Shown in pieces: positions 52,345 to 63,399 of a stretch of DNA of 64,000 nt. Both the position numbers and the translations under genes were made by a program. The stretch's first letter is position 1. Every line of letters begins with the position of its first letter. The notes beneath the pieces are model-generated. The model did no database searches, was not told the origin of the DNA, and saw only the letters and a list, made by a program, of their open reading frames with translations. The stretch comes from Panorpa germanica (taxonomy: Eukaryota; Arthropoda; Insecta; Mecoptera; Panorpidae), in the NCBI GenBank assembly GCA_963678705.1, contig OY783204.1, positions 10,488,759 to 10,552,758 of the forward strand, in the 5' to 3' direction.

Positions 52345-52970
52345 CGACACGGATTAAACCATTTAAAGAAAAAAATAAAAAATTGTTATTAATTATTTAA
52401 TAACAAAAAGGTCCTTCAAAAAGTTTTGGCGCAATCTACAGTTATCAAAGGAGTTAGATGCAATCAAGCATTCTGAGAATTTGGAAACCGTCAACATCGC
52501 AGATAAGCAAACCCCAAGCTTATATAGATCCATAGGTCCATACTCAACCATTTGGTCGGCTTCGAGCCGGATGCGAGCTAGGATAATCAGCATTTTGATC
52601 TTTCGAAGAGGACTCACAACATTTGGTCATCTTCAAGAGCGGATATACACCATTAAACCATCTTCAAGAGCGGATTCACAAGAATTGAACATCTTGAAGA
52701 ACGGATACGAGCTAGGATATTCAGTATTTTCATCCTTCAAAGAAGATTTCATCCATTTGATCATCTTCAAGCAAGATTCTCATCAACGGATCCAACAATT
52801 GAGCATCTTCAAAGAAGATTCACATCGCATTGATCATCTTTGAAAAGGATTCATCAAGCAAGGTGAACAATCAAGAAAAATCTCACTTTTAGCGCCAAGT
52901 ACAACAGCACACACGAGTCAATCGCAGCAGCATCTGGATTCAGTCTTGAAACGAGAGCTACTACACGACA
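52345..52970 (+). repeat. Truncated 5' LTR of the BEL element
   Basis: 52345-52553 matches 57249-57450 almost base for base, except for a 7-bp gap in the A+T run and two changes near GGTCCTTC. It includes a TATATAGA promoter-like box at 52521. The LTR probably ends at CACGACA (52970), just before GTGGTGTCAAGG, a plausible primer-binding site by comparison with BEL elements. About 570 bp of the left LTR side, judged from the 3' copy, are absent. Confidence 0.7.
52600..52850 (+). repeat. Degenerate minisatellite in the LTR
   Basis: Imperfect repeats of roughly 30-40 bp built on CATCTTCAAGAGCGGAT or CATCTTCAAAGAAGATT-like cores follow one another through this stretch. A 120-codon open frame across it (52481-52843) is best explained by the repeats and is not a credible gene. 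Confidence 0.7.
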
Positions 52971-53952
52971 GTGGTGTCAAGGTAATCCTAAAACATTTAT
53001 ATAATTCCCATCCTATCCTTTATTACCTCTATTTTGGGTTTTTGCACTTACATCTTACATATTTTACAAATTTTACATTTACTACTGTTTCAATCGTTAT
53101 TTCATTTTACCAAGGTGTTTAGACATCAATGATTCACTTCCATCATAAGTTCGTATCATTGTTGTATTATATTTTTTGAATCAATCATTCAACGATATTT
53201 AGTTTTCAGTTTGTAGTTAATAAATCCTTGCCACTTTAGTCAAGTCATTTAGCGTTACCAAGCTAATGACCATCTATAGGGCTCGTATTAGTGTCATTAA
53301 GCACACACACACATATACATTAATTGCATTGGTTGCGAATATTAGATTCCACAAGTATAGCCTCTTATATTACGTCATTTAATGTCCTCTCATAGAAATA
53401 CGACACTTAGAGCACATACGCCAATCGCATTTTTTAGCGAATATTATTATTCCATCTTAAGCGTTTGAATATATTTGTTCAAATCAAAATACTCATCTGT
53501 GTATTTTGCACAGAAATCTTTTTACGTGTTACGTAATAAATCATCGTTTATATTATTGCATCCACAATAATATATCTTTTTTCAATCATTTTTTAAATAT
53601 TATATTTGTGTCATTCAGCACACATACGTAATTAATTGCATTGGTTGCGAACATTCGATTCCATAAGTATAATCTCACATAGGTCATCTAAAGTCCTCTC
53701 ATAGGATTAAGACATTTAGAGTACATACGCCAATCGCATTTACATAGCGAATATTATTATTCCATTTTTAGCGTTTGAATTCTTTTTTCAAACCAAAATT
53801 ACCGTCTGTGTATTTTGCACAGAAGTCTTTACGTATTGTACGTAATAGAGTACCATTCATATTATTTGCATCAGCAATAATATACTTTTACAATTATTTT
53901 TAAATATTATATTTAAAGCATCAATTACTGATTACCGAAAGCCATATTCACA
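52971..53952 (+). other. BEL leader with two 317-bp direct repeats
   Basis: After the putative primer-binding site (GTGGTGTCAAGG), the untranslated leader contains two diverged direct repeats starting at GTGTCATTAAGCACAC (53291) and GTGTCATTCAGCACAC (53608), a period of 317 bp. Both contain GCCAATCGCATT, GCGAATATTATTATTCC and TGTGTATTTTGCACAGAA. No gene is seen. The Gag ATG at 53953 follows about 38 nt after the second repeat. Confidence 0.75.
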
Positions 53953-56112
53953 ATGTCTTCAAAACTTATAAAAGCCATACAGCAAATCAAATTAGCATTA
54001 GAGCAATGTAACAAAATTGAAAATGTTGATTTACCAGATCCATCCACGTACGATGTGACAGAGATAAAAATTTGTTATAAACAGTGGCAACCATTAATGG
54101 CATCAATCAACAAAGTTCATTTACAAATGCGCGAACTAACTGATAAACAAGCTGATTTAGATCGCATTGACAGTGAAAATAATGATTTCTATACACAATA
54201 TGTCAATATAGGAAAAATCATTAATAAAATCATCTCAGCTTCTGAATCGATTGCTAATCAAACATTATCTACCCCTGAGACAAAGTCATCTGTATTTTCA
54301 GATGAAGAAATGCATTTATCATCCATCAACATTCCCACCTTTTCCGGCAATATAGAACACTGGGATGAGTTTAAGGCCACGTTTGAAAGTCTAGTCCATA
54401 ATCAAGTAAAATATTCTAGTTTCAAAAAATTGCATCTTTTACGTCGATCATTAAAAGGGGAAGCTTTTGACACCATCGCATCGGTGCCATTAGACCCCAC
54501 AAATTATCAGCTATGTTGGAATTTATTAGTCACAGCATATGACAATAAAAGAAAAATGAGTTCTTATCATTTAAATGCGTTTTTAAAAATTCCGGCTATC
54601 ACCTCTGAGAATAGCAATAAGTTAAGAGCTACTGCAGCTTCAATTAGAAAACACGTGAAAGCGTTAGAAAACATTATTCCAGAGGAAAATAGGTGGAACC
54701 ACATTGTTGCTATTTTAATATCGAAAAAACTAGATTCAGAAACTAAGAAGCATTGGTTAGCTTCCAACATCTCTAAAACAGATTATCAAGAAATTGACGT
54801 CATGCTTTCTTTCATTCTTGAACGGGCACACGAGTTGGACGAACATAGTTGTGATTCAAATAATACTCATCAATCAAGAACGCACAAGTCTTTTTTCACA
54901 TCACCTCGCGACAAATGTTCATTTTGTTATAAGGATCACAATATAAGACATTGTCAAAACTTTTTAAAACTTAACGTTAGGGCTCGGATCAATAAGATCC
55001 AAAAAAGGCAGCAGTGCTTAAATTGCTTCCGCAAAGGTCACAATAGTAGCAGTTGTCTTTCAAATTATCGTTGCCTTACGTGCAGAAAGAGGCATCATAC
55101 ATTATTGCATATTGATACTGAGGAATCGGATGAGTCCATACCTAAAGCTAGCACTTCTAGTACACTCACGGCGCACGCTAATCAAAAAAATCAAGCTATG
55201 CTATCAACCGCTTTAGTCAACATTCTTGACAAAAATGGCAAAATAATTGTTGCTCGCGCTCTTTTGGATAATGGTAGCCAAACAAGCTTCATTACTAAAA
55301 CTTTATTACAAAAATTAAACGTTCCCATTACTAATTCAGATGTAATAATAACAGGAATTGGTAATTCCGAAACTAAAATAAACAAGCAAGCAAAAATCAC
55401 TTTGCATTCATCTACTAACAATTACAAAACGTTTGTAAATTGTCTGCTTATAGACAAAATAACCGACAAAATTCCACACATCAAATTGGATATTGTCAAT
55501 TTATCAATACCGCATAGCATAAAACTAGCAGATCCTAGTTTTAACGAACCACAATCTGTGGATTTATTGTTAGGAGCTGATATATTTTGGAACCTATTAC
55601 GCGTAGGCAAAGCAAAATTATATAGTAATCGATTACATTTACAAAACACTTCGTTAGGTTGGGTAGTAACCAAATATAAATCTTTTGCTAATAATAATCA
55701 TGCGCATTGCTATCACACCTCCTTACAAACTCAAATTCCCAAGGTTTGTGAAAGCGAGTCTGTTAAAAAATGTAGGACTTTAACTTTAGAAAAACAAGCA
55801 TGCCATGATCATTGTAACAAAACTACTAATCGCAACTCAGATGGTAGGTTAGTAATTACATTACCATTAAAATTGCCCACATCAGCTCTAGGGGATACCA
55901 AAACCACAGCTACCAAACAATTTCTTTCATTAGAAAGAAAATTTGATAGAAACAAACAACATAAAACTATGTATTCTGCATTCACTCATGAATATATACG
56001 ATTAGGTCATATGACTACTAACATTATTCATAATTCATTTGAACCTACATATATTTTACCGCATCACGGTAAAGGAGATTCCAAATCAGCAATTAGTAAA
56101 CCCTTTCCTTAA
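53953..56112 (+). CDS. BEL/Pao Gag-protease with truncated reverse transcriptase start
   Basis: A 719-codon frame. N-terminal about 120 residues are helical. IPTFSG at 127-132 opens the DUF1759-type Gag domain found in BEL/Pao elements. Cys-rich motifs follow: C-x2-C-x3-H-x4-C from residue 322 and a canonical zinc knuckle C-x2-C-x4-H-x4-C at 355-368. An aspartic protease of the DUF1758 type has its DNGS active-site motif at about 439-442, with LLLGAD further on. From about 645 the start of the Pao-type reverse transcriptase is recognisable (ALGD, then HEYIRLGHM). The frame ends in TAA 13 residues after ILPHHG, beyond a deletion joint, so polymerase, RNase H and integrase core are lost. Gag and protease look intact. 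The frame being open over 2.1 kb suggests a young element. Confidence 0.9.
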   Translation: MSSKLIKAIQQIKLALEQCNKIENVDLPDPSTYDVTEIKICYKQWQPLMASINKVHLQMRELTDKQADLDRIDSENNDFYTQYVNIGKIINKIISASESIANQTLSTPETKSSVFSDEEMHLSSINIPTFSGNIEHWDEFKATFESLVHNQVKYSSFKKLHLLRRSLKGEAFDTIASVPLDPTNYQLCWNLLVTAYDNKRKMSSYHLNAFLKIPAITSENSNKLRATAASIRKHVKALENIIPEENRWNHIVAILISKKLDSETKKHWLASNISKTDYQEIDVMLSFILERAHELDEHSCDSNNTHQSRTHKSFFTSPRDKCSFCYKDHNIRHCQNFLKLNVRARINKIQKRQQCLNCFRKGHNSSSCLSNYRCLTCRKRHHTLLHIDTEESDESIPKASTSSTLTAHANQKNQAMLSTALVNILDKNGKIIVARALLDNGSQTSFITKTLLQKLNVPITNSDVIITGIGNSETKINKQAKITLHSSTNNYKTFVNCLLIDKITDKIPHIKLDIVNLSIPHSIKLADPSFNEPQSVDLLLGADIFWNLLRVGKAKLYSNRLHLQNTSLGWVVTKYKSFANNNHAHCYHTSLQTQIPKVCESESVKKCRTLTLEKQACHDHCNKTTNRNSDGRLVITLPLKLPTSALGDTKTTATKQFLSLERKFDRNKQHKTMYSAFTHEYIRLGHMTTNIIHNSFEPTYILPHHGKGDSKSAISKPFP

Positions 56113-56675
56113 CCACAAAGAAAGCGTGTTACTAGTAAACATCATACCAACTTCAAAGACACTTGTACACTGCAAACTCAAATTGAGGCAATGCTCAATT
56201 TCCATCCCTTTTTTCCAGCTTCCAATAATCCCAATGACCTTATTCCCTTCACACCTGGACACCTCTTATTAGGACGGCAGATCACAAGAATCGCTCCTGC
56301 AGAGGACGCTCCAACTAAATTAAGCCGAACGCAGCGCTACTCGCAATTTCAAGACTTTATTCAAAGTTGTTGGAAAAAAAGGTCAAGCAAATACTTAGGA
56401 CGCTGTAATCAGCTCGTGAAGTGAAAAATGTCAAAGGATGCTGTACCGCAGCAAGGAGCTTTGGTCTTAATCAAGAAGCCAAATCTTCCTCCATCGCAAT
56501 GGATGTTGGATAGCCCAGTGAAATTAAGTGCTAATGAAGTTTCAGCAACTCGAGCAGCCACTATCAAGACAGCTAAGGGATAAACAAAGCGTCTAGTGCA
56601 ATATCTCGTTCCGCTATTTACAGAACATCAGTTGAAAACCAAGATGACTCTTACAATTTTCAACGCGCGGGAGTA
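56113..56675 (+). pseudogene. BEL integrase C-terminal remnant
   Basis: Starting near 56155, translation shows the end of a BEL/Pao integrase and its C-terminal domain: a TPGHLLLGR block at about 56251, then GALVLIKKPNLPPSQW at about 56455 and a TAKG/VPLF end block (56566-56620). In-frame stops at about 56422 and 56581 interrupt it. It joins directly to the reverse transcriptase start, so several kilobases are deleted. The purine-rich GCGCGGGAG at 56665-56673 is a possible polypurine tract. Confidence 0.75.
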
Positions 56676-57450
56676 TGGTTGAGAACGCATGCACAACCTA
56701 TATTTTTATATAGATATTTCACGTTCTTTAATGTATTTCATTAGAATATAGTTTTGTATATTTTTAGTTCTTAAGTTTTGTAATAATTCTATTGTTTAAC
56801 CAAATATTTTATCTTTCTTTGTTATTGAATTAACTAACAAAGTTATTGTTGTTACTCTGGCATTGTATTCAACCAGTATCAAGGGCACACAGCTGGCCTG
56901 CCAAATGCATTTTTGTACCAATGTACTTTTAAAACACTATTAAAATAATCATTATTAACTCAAACTTCATACAATAAACATCACTAAATATTTTAACTTA
57001 TTAACTAGTATCTAGAACAGTAAACATCTAAAATTATCAACTCCAACTTTCAACAGTTTAAATAATTATAATAAAAGATTTTAATAGTGAAATTGTATCG
57101 CAGTAACATTGATACATATAATTATTCATCTAAGTTTCAATTATTGTAATTCGTCAAGTGTATTTGTATAATAAATGTTTTTATGTAAAATTCTTGCATT
57201 TCGCTGCCTTTTCTTGCAAACGTTAACTTGTGTAATCATTTGATCCTTCGACACGGATTAAACCATTTAAAGAAAAAATAAAAAATTAATTATTTAATAA
57301 CAAAAAGGTCCTTCGAGAAGTTTTGGCGCAATCTACAGTTATCAAAGGAGTTAGATGCAATCAAGCATTCTGAGAATTTGGAAACCGTCAACATCGCAGA
57401 TAAGCAAACCCCAAGCTTATATAGATCCATAGGTCCATACTCAACCATTT
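56676..57450 (+). repeat. Truncated 3' LTR of the BEL element
   Basis: It probably starts TGGTTGAGAACGC right after the polypurine-like tract. The end from 57249 matches the 5' LTR and stops at CCATTT, where array sequence resumes after a 4-base overlap (ATTT). About 420 bp of its right side are absent compared with the 5' LTR. The TATATAGA box is at about 57417. No gene is seen in 56700-57248, which is A+T-rich LTR U3 sequence. Confidence 0.65.
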
Positions 57451-58084
57451 ACTAAACAAAGAATATAAATAGAAGTGAAAATTTCGCATAAAAACATAAA
57501 ATTTATCATATTCCTAAATTGAAAGAGTATGTTTACAAATTTTATATTTATCCACTTTATACGTTTATTAATTTTCTATAAGGCACCAAATGTGCTCTCT
57601 GAAAATTTATAAGAATTGAGTAATGAACCAGATTCACGTTGCAACAAATTTTTTTTAACAATGCTATTACTAAAATAATTTGAATTTATAAATTCAATCA
57701 ATAAATACTAAAGAATAAATGAAATATGACAGTTGATGACAATTTAGTAAATCATCGATAAGGCTTACATTTTTAGTACCACTTGGCGTTAATTTCTTGA
57801 TGCATAATAGAGAATATGCACATTTTAATATTTATAAAAATTTAAAGTTGAAGTAGCTTATTGGTTATTGGTTGGAATATAAGGGGTGTGGTCTAAAGAT
57901 AAGAGCTTTACTATAGTAGGTCTGGGATAGTTTAACTCAGGTATGTTATCACTCGACTGTTCTGCTTTCTTTAGAAACAATTTAATATTTAGTTTAGTCC
58001 TAGACACGACACGAATAACATCGTATCTCGTAGAATTTATTAACTTTTAAAAAAAATTATTTGCAAATCTGTCATTTGAGCAAA

Positions 58085-58718
58085 ATGGCTAATTACAATG
58101 TGCCTTTACCTAAGCCAAGGTTGGAATGGTAAGAAATATTTTATTATTTATAGTTTTATTCTTTTATTTATTATCTTAATAATGATTGAATTGATTTTTG
58201 CAGGCAGTATAGACCGGAACAATTTATGTATAAATTAAGCTTGGCCGAGAGGGCTTTGTACAACAACGTACAAAGCTCTTAAGCCAAAGCAAATTTACAA
58301 AGATTGGCCTATGATCGAGATGTAAGTTCATTTGTATAGTTCATTATTAGTATAACGTAAACAATACTTTTAAAGTGTAATTAGCATAATCGTATAAAGT
58401 ATTAATTCTATGTTTCACATATGTTCCATTGAAGTAAATCGTCCGCCCAACTTTAAAAATAAGCTTCGTTGCATGTCCCGCTTAGTAACAAGAAATCTCA
58501 AAAACACGGATGATATTGATGTAATGATGAAAGCTCTGGCGTTGAAGTTTAAATCGAAAAAATTACATTCAGCTAGAAGCCGTGTTCTGAGGTTCAAAGA
58601 GTCATTGTCTGCAAGAAAGCAGGAAAAGATTAACACGGAAGTTGAAACTTTAGAATGTGGTCATTTGTGTGCTGTATTATATGCGGACAAGTGTCCCTGC
58701 AATGCACCTACATTATGA
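58085..58718 (+). pseudogene. Array gene unit 29, nonsense at Trp41 and lost acceptor
   Basis: Exons would be 58085-58128, 58204-58321 and 58419-58718. Trp41 is TAA (58280-58282) and the intron-2 acceptor AG is AC at 58417-58418. Exon 3 itself is open and close to the common sequence. It is the first gene after the BEL insertion, and its promoter also has extra changes (AAGAGCTTTAC at the initiator). Confidence 0.85.
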
Positions 58719-59858
58719 AAACGTGAGGAATAATCTTGACTTTAACCTCTTTAATTGTAATACCTTTATAAATAAATAATATGAAAAGAATAAATTTTAA
58801 TTTTAGTAATTGTAGAGTTTTTTTTTATTTTATTTTTTTAATTTTATATTTTTTAAATAACAAATCAAAGCAAAATAAATGAAATATAAGAATGACGTAT
58901 AATAAAATTTGCATTCAGACAGAAACAAAATGAAAATTATGTCAGTTTTTAGGTTACAGTTACTCGAATATTACTACACTTGCCTTCTTTTCTTCGATAA
59001 ACTAACAACAGACCCGTGTCCCTGCAATACACCTAAATTATGGAAACGTGAGGAATGATCTTGACCTTAAACTCTTTAATTGTAATACATATTTAAATTA
59101 AATAATATATGTAATAAAATAATATGGAAAGAATAAATTTTAATTTTAGTAATTATTGAGTTTTATTTTATTTTTTTAAAATTTTATTTTAAGGATATTT
59201 CAATTGCAAAAATTATTATTTACTAAACAAAGAATATAAATAGAAGTGAAAATTTCGCATAAAAACATAAAGTTAATTATATTCCTAAATTGAAAGAGTA
59301 TGTTTACAAATTTTTTATTTATCCACTTTATACGTTGATTAATTTTCTATAAGGCACCAAATGTGCTCTCTGAAAATTTATAAGATTTGAGTAATGAACC
59401 AGATTCACGTTGCAACAAATTTTTTTTAACAATGGTATTACTAAAATAATTTTAATTTATAAATTCAATCAATAAATACTAAAGAATAAATGAAATATAA
59501 TGACAGTTGATGACAATTTAATAAATCATCGATAAGGCTTACATTTTTAGTACCACTTGGCGTTAATTTCTCGATGCATAATAGGGAATATGCACATTTT
59601 AATATTTATAAAAATTTAAAGTTGAAGTAGCTTATTGGTTATTGGTTGGAATATAAGGGGTGTGGTCTAAAGATAAGCGCTTCACTATAGTAGGTCGGGG
59701 ATAGTTTAACTCAGGTATGTTATCACTCGACTGTTCTGCTTTTTTTAGAAACAATTTAATATTTAGTTTAGTCATAGACACGACACGAATAACATCGTAT
59801 CTCGTAGAATTTATTAACTTTTAAAAAAAATTATTTGCAAATCTAACATTTGAGGAAA

Positions 59859-60492
59859 ATGGCTAATTAAAATGTGCCTTTACCTAAGCCAAGATTGGAA
59901 TGGTAAGAAATATTTTATTATTTATAGTTTTATTCTTTTATTTATTATCTTAATAATGATTGAATTGATTTTTTCAGGCAGTATATACCGGAGCAATTTA
60001 TGTATAAATTAAGCTTGGCCGAGAGGGCTTTGTACAACAACGTAAAAAGCTCTTGGGCCAAAGCAAATTTACAAAGATTGGCCTATGATCGAGATGTAAG
60101 TTCATTTGTTCAGTTCATTATTAGTATAACGTAAACAATACTTTTAAAGTGTAATAAGCATAATCGTATAATGTATTAATTCTATGTTTCAGATATGTTC
60201 CATTAAAGTAAATCGTCCGCCCAACTTTAAAAATAAGCTTCGTTGCATCTCCCGCTTAGTAACAAGAAATCTCAAAAACACGGGTGATATTGACGTAATG
60301 ATGAAAGCTCTGGCGTTGAAGTTTAAATCGTAAAAATTACATTCAGCTAGAAGCCGTGTTTTGAGGTTCCAAGAGTCATTGTCTGCAAGAAAGCAGGAAA
60401 AGATTAACACGGAAGTTGAAACTTTAGAATGTGGTCATTTGTGTATTGTATTAAATGCGGACAAGTGTCCCTGCAATGCACCTACATTATGA
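59859..60492 (+). pseudogene. Array gene unit 30, stops at codons 4 and 101
   Basis: Exons would be 59859-59902, 59978-60095 and 60193-60492. Codon 4 (Tyr) is TAA at 59868-59870 and codon 101 is TAA at 60331-60333. It also has Arg18Ile, Lys114Gln, Ala139Ile and Tyr142Asn. Confidence 0.88.
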
Positions 60493-61630
60493 AAACGTGA
60501 GGAATAATCTTGACTTTAACCTCTTTAATGGTAATACCTTTATAAATTAAATAATATGAAAAGAATAAATTTTAATTTTAGTAATTGTTTAGTTTTATTT
60601 TATTTTTTTTTAATTTTATATTTTTTAAATAACAAATCAAAGCAAAATAAATGAAATATAAGAATGACGTATAATAAAATTCGCATTCAGACAGAAACAA
60701 AATGAAAATAATGTCAGTTTTTAGGTTACAGTTACTCGATTATTACTACACTTGCCTCCTTTTCTTTAATAAACTAACAAAAGACCCGTGTCCCTGCAAT
60801 ACACCTAAATTATGGAAACGTGAGGAATGATCTTGACCTTAAACTCTTTAATTGTAATACATATATAAATTAAATAATATATGTAATAAAATAATATGGA
60901 ACGAATAAATTTTAATTTTTGTTATTATTTAGTTTTATTTTTTTTTTTTTAAATTTTGTTTTGAGGATATTTTATTTGCAAAAATTTTTATTTACTAAAC
61001 AAAGAATATAAATAGAAGTGAAAATTTCGCATAAAAACATAAAGTTAATCATATTCCTAAATTGAAAGAGTATGTTTACAAATTTTTTATTTATCCACTT
61101 TATACGTTGATTAATTTTCTATAAGGCACCAAATGTGCTCTCTGAAAATTTATAAGATTTGAGTAATGAACCAGATTCACGTTGCAATAAATTTTTTTTA
61201 ACAATGGTATTACTAAAATAATTTTAATTTATAAATTCAATCAATAAATACTAAAGAATAAATGAAATATAATGACAGTTGATGACAATTTAATAAATCA
61301 TCGATAAGGCTTACATTTTTAGTACCACTTGGCGTTAATTTCTCGATGCATAATAAGGAATATGCACATTTTAATAATTATAAAAATTTAAAGTTGAAGT
61401 AGCTTATTGGTTATTGGTTGGAATATAAGGGGTGTGGTCTAAAGATAAGCGCTTCACTATAGTAGGTCGGGGATAGTTTAACTCAGGTATGTTATCACTC
61501 GACTGTTCTGCTTTTTTTAGAAACAATTTAATATTTAGTTTAGTCATAGACACGACACGAATAACATCGTATCTCGTAGAATTTATTAACTTTTAAAAAA
61601 AATTATTTGCAAATCTAACATTTGAGGAAA

Positions 61631-62264
61631 ATGGCTAATTAAAATGTGCCTTTACCTAAGCCAAGATTGGAATGGTAAGAAATATTTTATTATTTATAGT
61701 TTTATTCTTTTATTTATTATCTTAATAATGATTGAATTGATTTTTTCAGGCAGTATATACCGGAGCAATTTATGTATAAATTAAGCTTGGCCGAGAGGGC
61801 TTTGTACAACAACGTAAAAAGCTCTTGGGCCAAAGCAAATTTACAAAGATTGGCCTATGATCGAGATGTAAGTTCATTTGTTCAGTTCATTATTAGTATA
61901 ACGTAAACAATACTTTTAAAGTGTAATAAGCATAATCGTATAATGTATTAATTCTATGTTTCAGATATGTTCCATTAAAGTAAATCGTCCGCCCAACTTT
62001 AAAAATAAGCTTCGTTGCATCTCCCGCTTAGTAACAAGAAATCTCAAAAACACGGGTGATATTGACGTAATGATGAAAGCTCTGGCGTTGAAGTTTAAAT
62101 CGTAAAAATTACATTCAGCTAGAAGCCGTGTTTTGAGGTTCCAAGAGTCATTGTCTGCAAGAAAACAGGAAAAGATTAACACGGAAGTTGAAACTTTAGA
62201 ATGTGGTCATTTGTGTATTGTATTAAATGCGGACAAGTGTCCCTGCAATGCACCTACATTATGA
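61631..62264 (+). pseudogene. Array gene unit 31, stops at codons 4 and 101 (copy of unit 30)
   Basis: Exons would be 61631-61674, 61750-61867 and 61965-62264. It carries both unit 30 nonsense codons (61640-61642 and 62103-62105) and the same replacements, so units 30 and 31 are a recent single-unit duplication (1772 bp). Confidence 0.88.
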
Positions 62265-63399
62265 AAACGTGAGGAATAATCTTGACTTTAACCTCTTTAA
62301 TGGTAATACCTTTATAAATTAAATAATATGAAAAGAATAAATTTTAATTTTAGTAATTGTTTAGTTTTATTTTATTTTTTTTTAATTTTATATTTTTTAA
62401 ATAACAAATCAAAGCAAAATAAATGAAATATAAGAATGACGTATAATAAAATTCGCATTCAGACAGAAACAAAATGAAAATAATGTCAGTTTTTAGGTTA
62501 CAGTTACTCGATTATTACTACACTTGCCTCCTTTTCTTTAATAAACTAACAACAGACCCGTGTCCCTGCAATACACCTAAATTATGGAAACGTGAGGAAT
62601 GATCTTGACCTTAAACTCTTTAATTGTAATACATATATAAATTAAATAATATATGTAATAAAATAATATGGAACGAATAAATTTTAATTTTTGTTATTAT
62701 TTAGTTTTATTTTTTTTTTTTTAAATTTTGTTTTGAGGATATTTTATTTGCAAAAATTTTTATTTACTAAACAAAGAATATAAATAGAAGTGAAAATTTC
62801 GCATAAAAACATAAAATTTATCATATTCCTAAATTGAAAGAGTATGTTTACAAATTTTATATTTATCCACTTTATACGTTTATTAATTTTCTATAAGGCA
62901 CCAAATGTGCTCTCTGAAAATTTATAAGGTTTGAGTAATGAACCAGATTCACGTTGCAACAAATTTTTTTTAACAATGGTATTACTAAAATAATTTGAAT
63001 TTATAAATTCAATCAATAAATACTAAACAATAAATGAAATATGACAGTTGATGACAATTTAGTAAATCATCGATAAGGCTTACATTTTTAGTACCACTTG
63101 GCGTTAATTTCTCGATGCATAATAGGGAATATGCACATTTTAATATTTATAAAAATTTAAAGTTGAAGTAGCTTATTGGTTATTGGTTGGAATATAAGGG
63201 GTGTGGTCTAAAGATAAGCGCTTCACTATAGTAGGTCGGGGATAGTTTAACTCAGGTATGTTATCACTCGACTGTTCTGCTTTCTTTAGAAACAATTTAA
63301 TATTTAGTTTAGTCCTAGACACGACACGAATAACATCGTATCTCGTAGAATTTATTAACTTTTAAAAAAAATTATTTGCAAATCTAACATTTGAGGAAA

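Larger units (their letters stand above)
52341..57447 (+). mobile_element. Internally deleted BEL/Pao LTR retrotransposon
   Basis: Array sequence stops in the spacer after unit 28 (ACTACACTTGC, about 52337-52340) and resumes at ATTTACTAAACAAAG (about 57447). Between them lies a BEL/Pao-type element on the + strand: partial 5' LTR, leader, Gag-protease frame, a small part of the reverse transcriptase, integrase C-terminal remnant and partial 3' LTR. Reverse transcriptase catalytic region, RNase H and integrase core are missing. There is no visible target-site duplication because both outer LTR halves are gone. Confidence 0.9.

Noticed and set aside
52481..52843. 120-codon frame in the BEL 5' LTR
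   Set aside because: It lies inside LTR sequence and minisatellite repeats, starts within a region also present in the 3' LTR, and resembles no protein.
52337..57450. Target-site duplication around the BEL element
   Set aside because: No repeated flank of 4-6 bp in the correct place is seen. The ATTT at the right joint is shared with the LTR sequence and fits end joining better.
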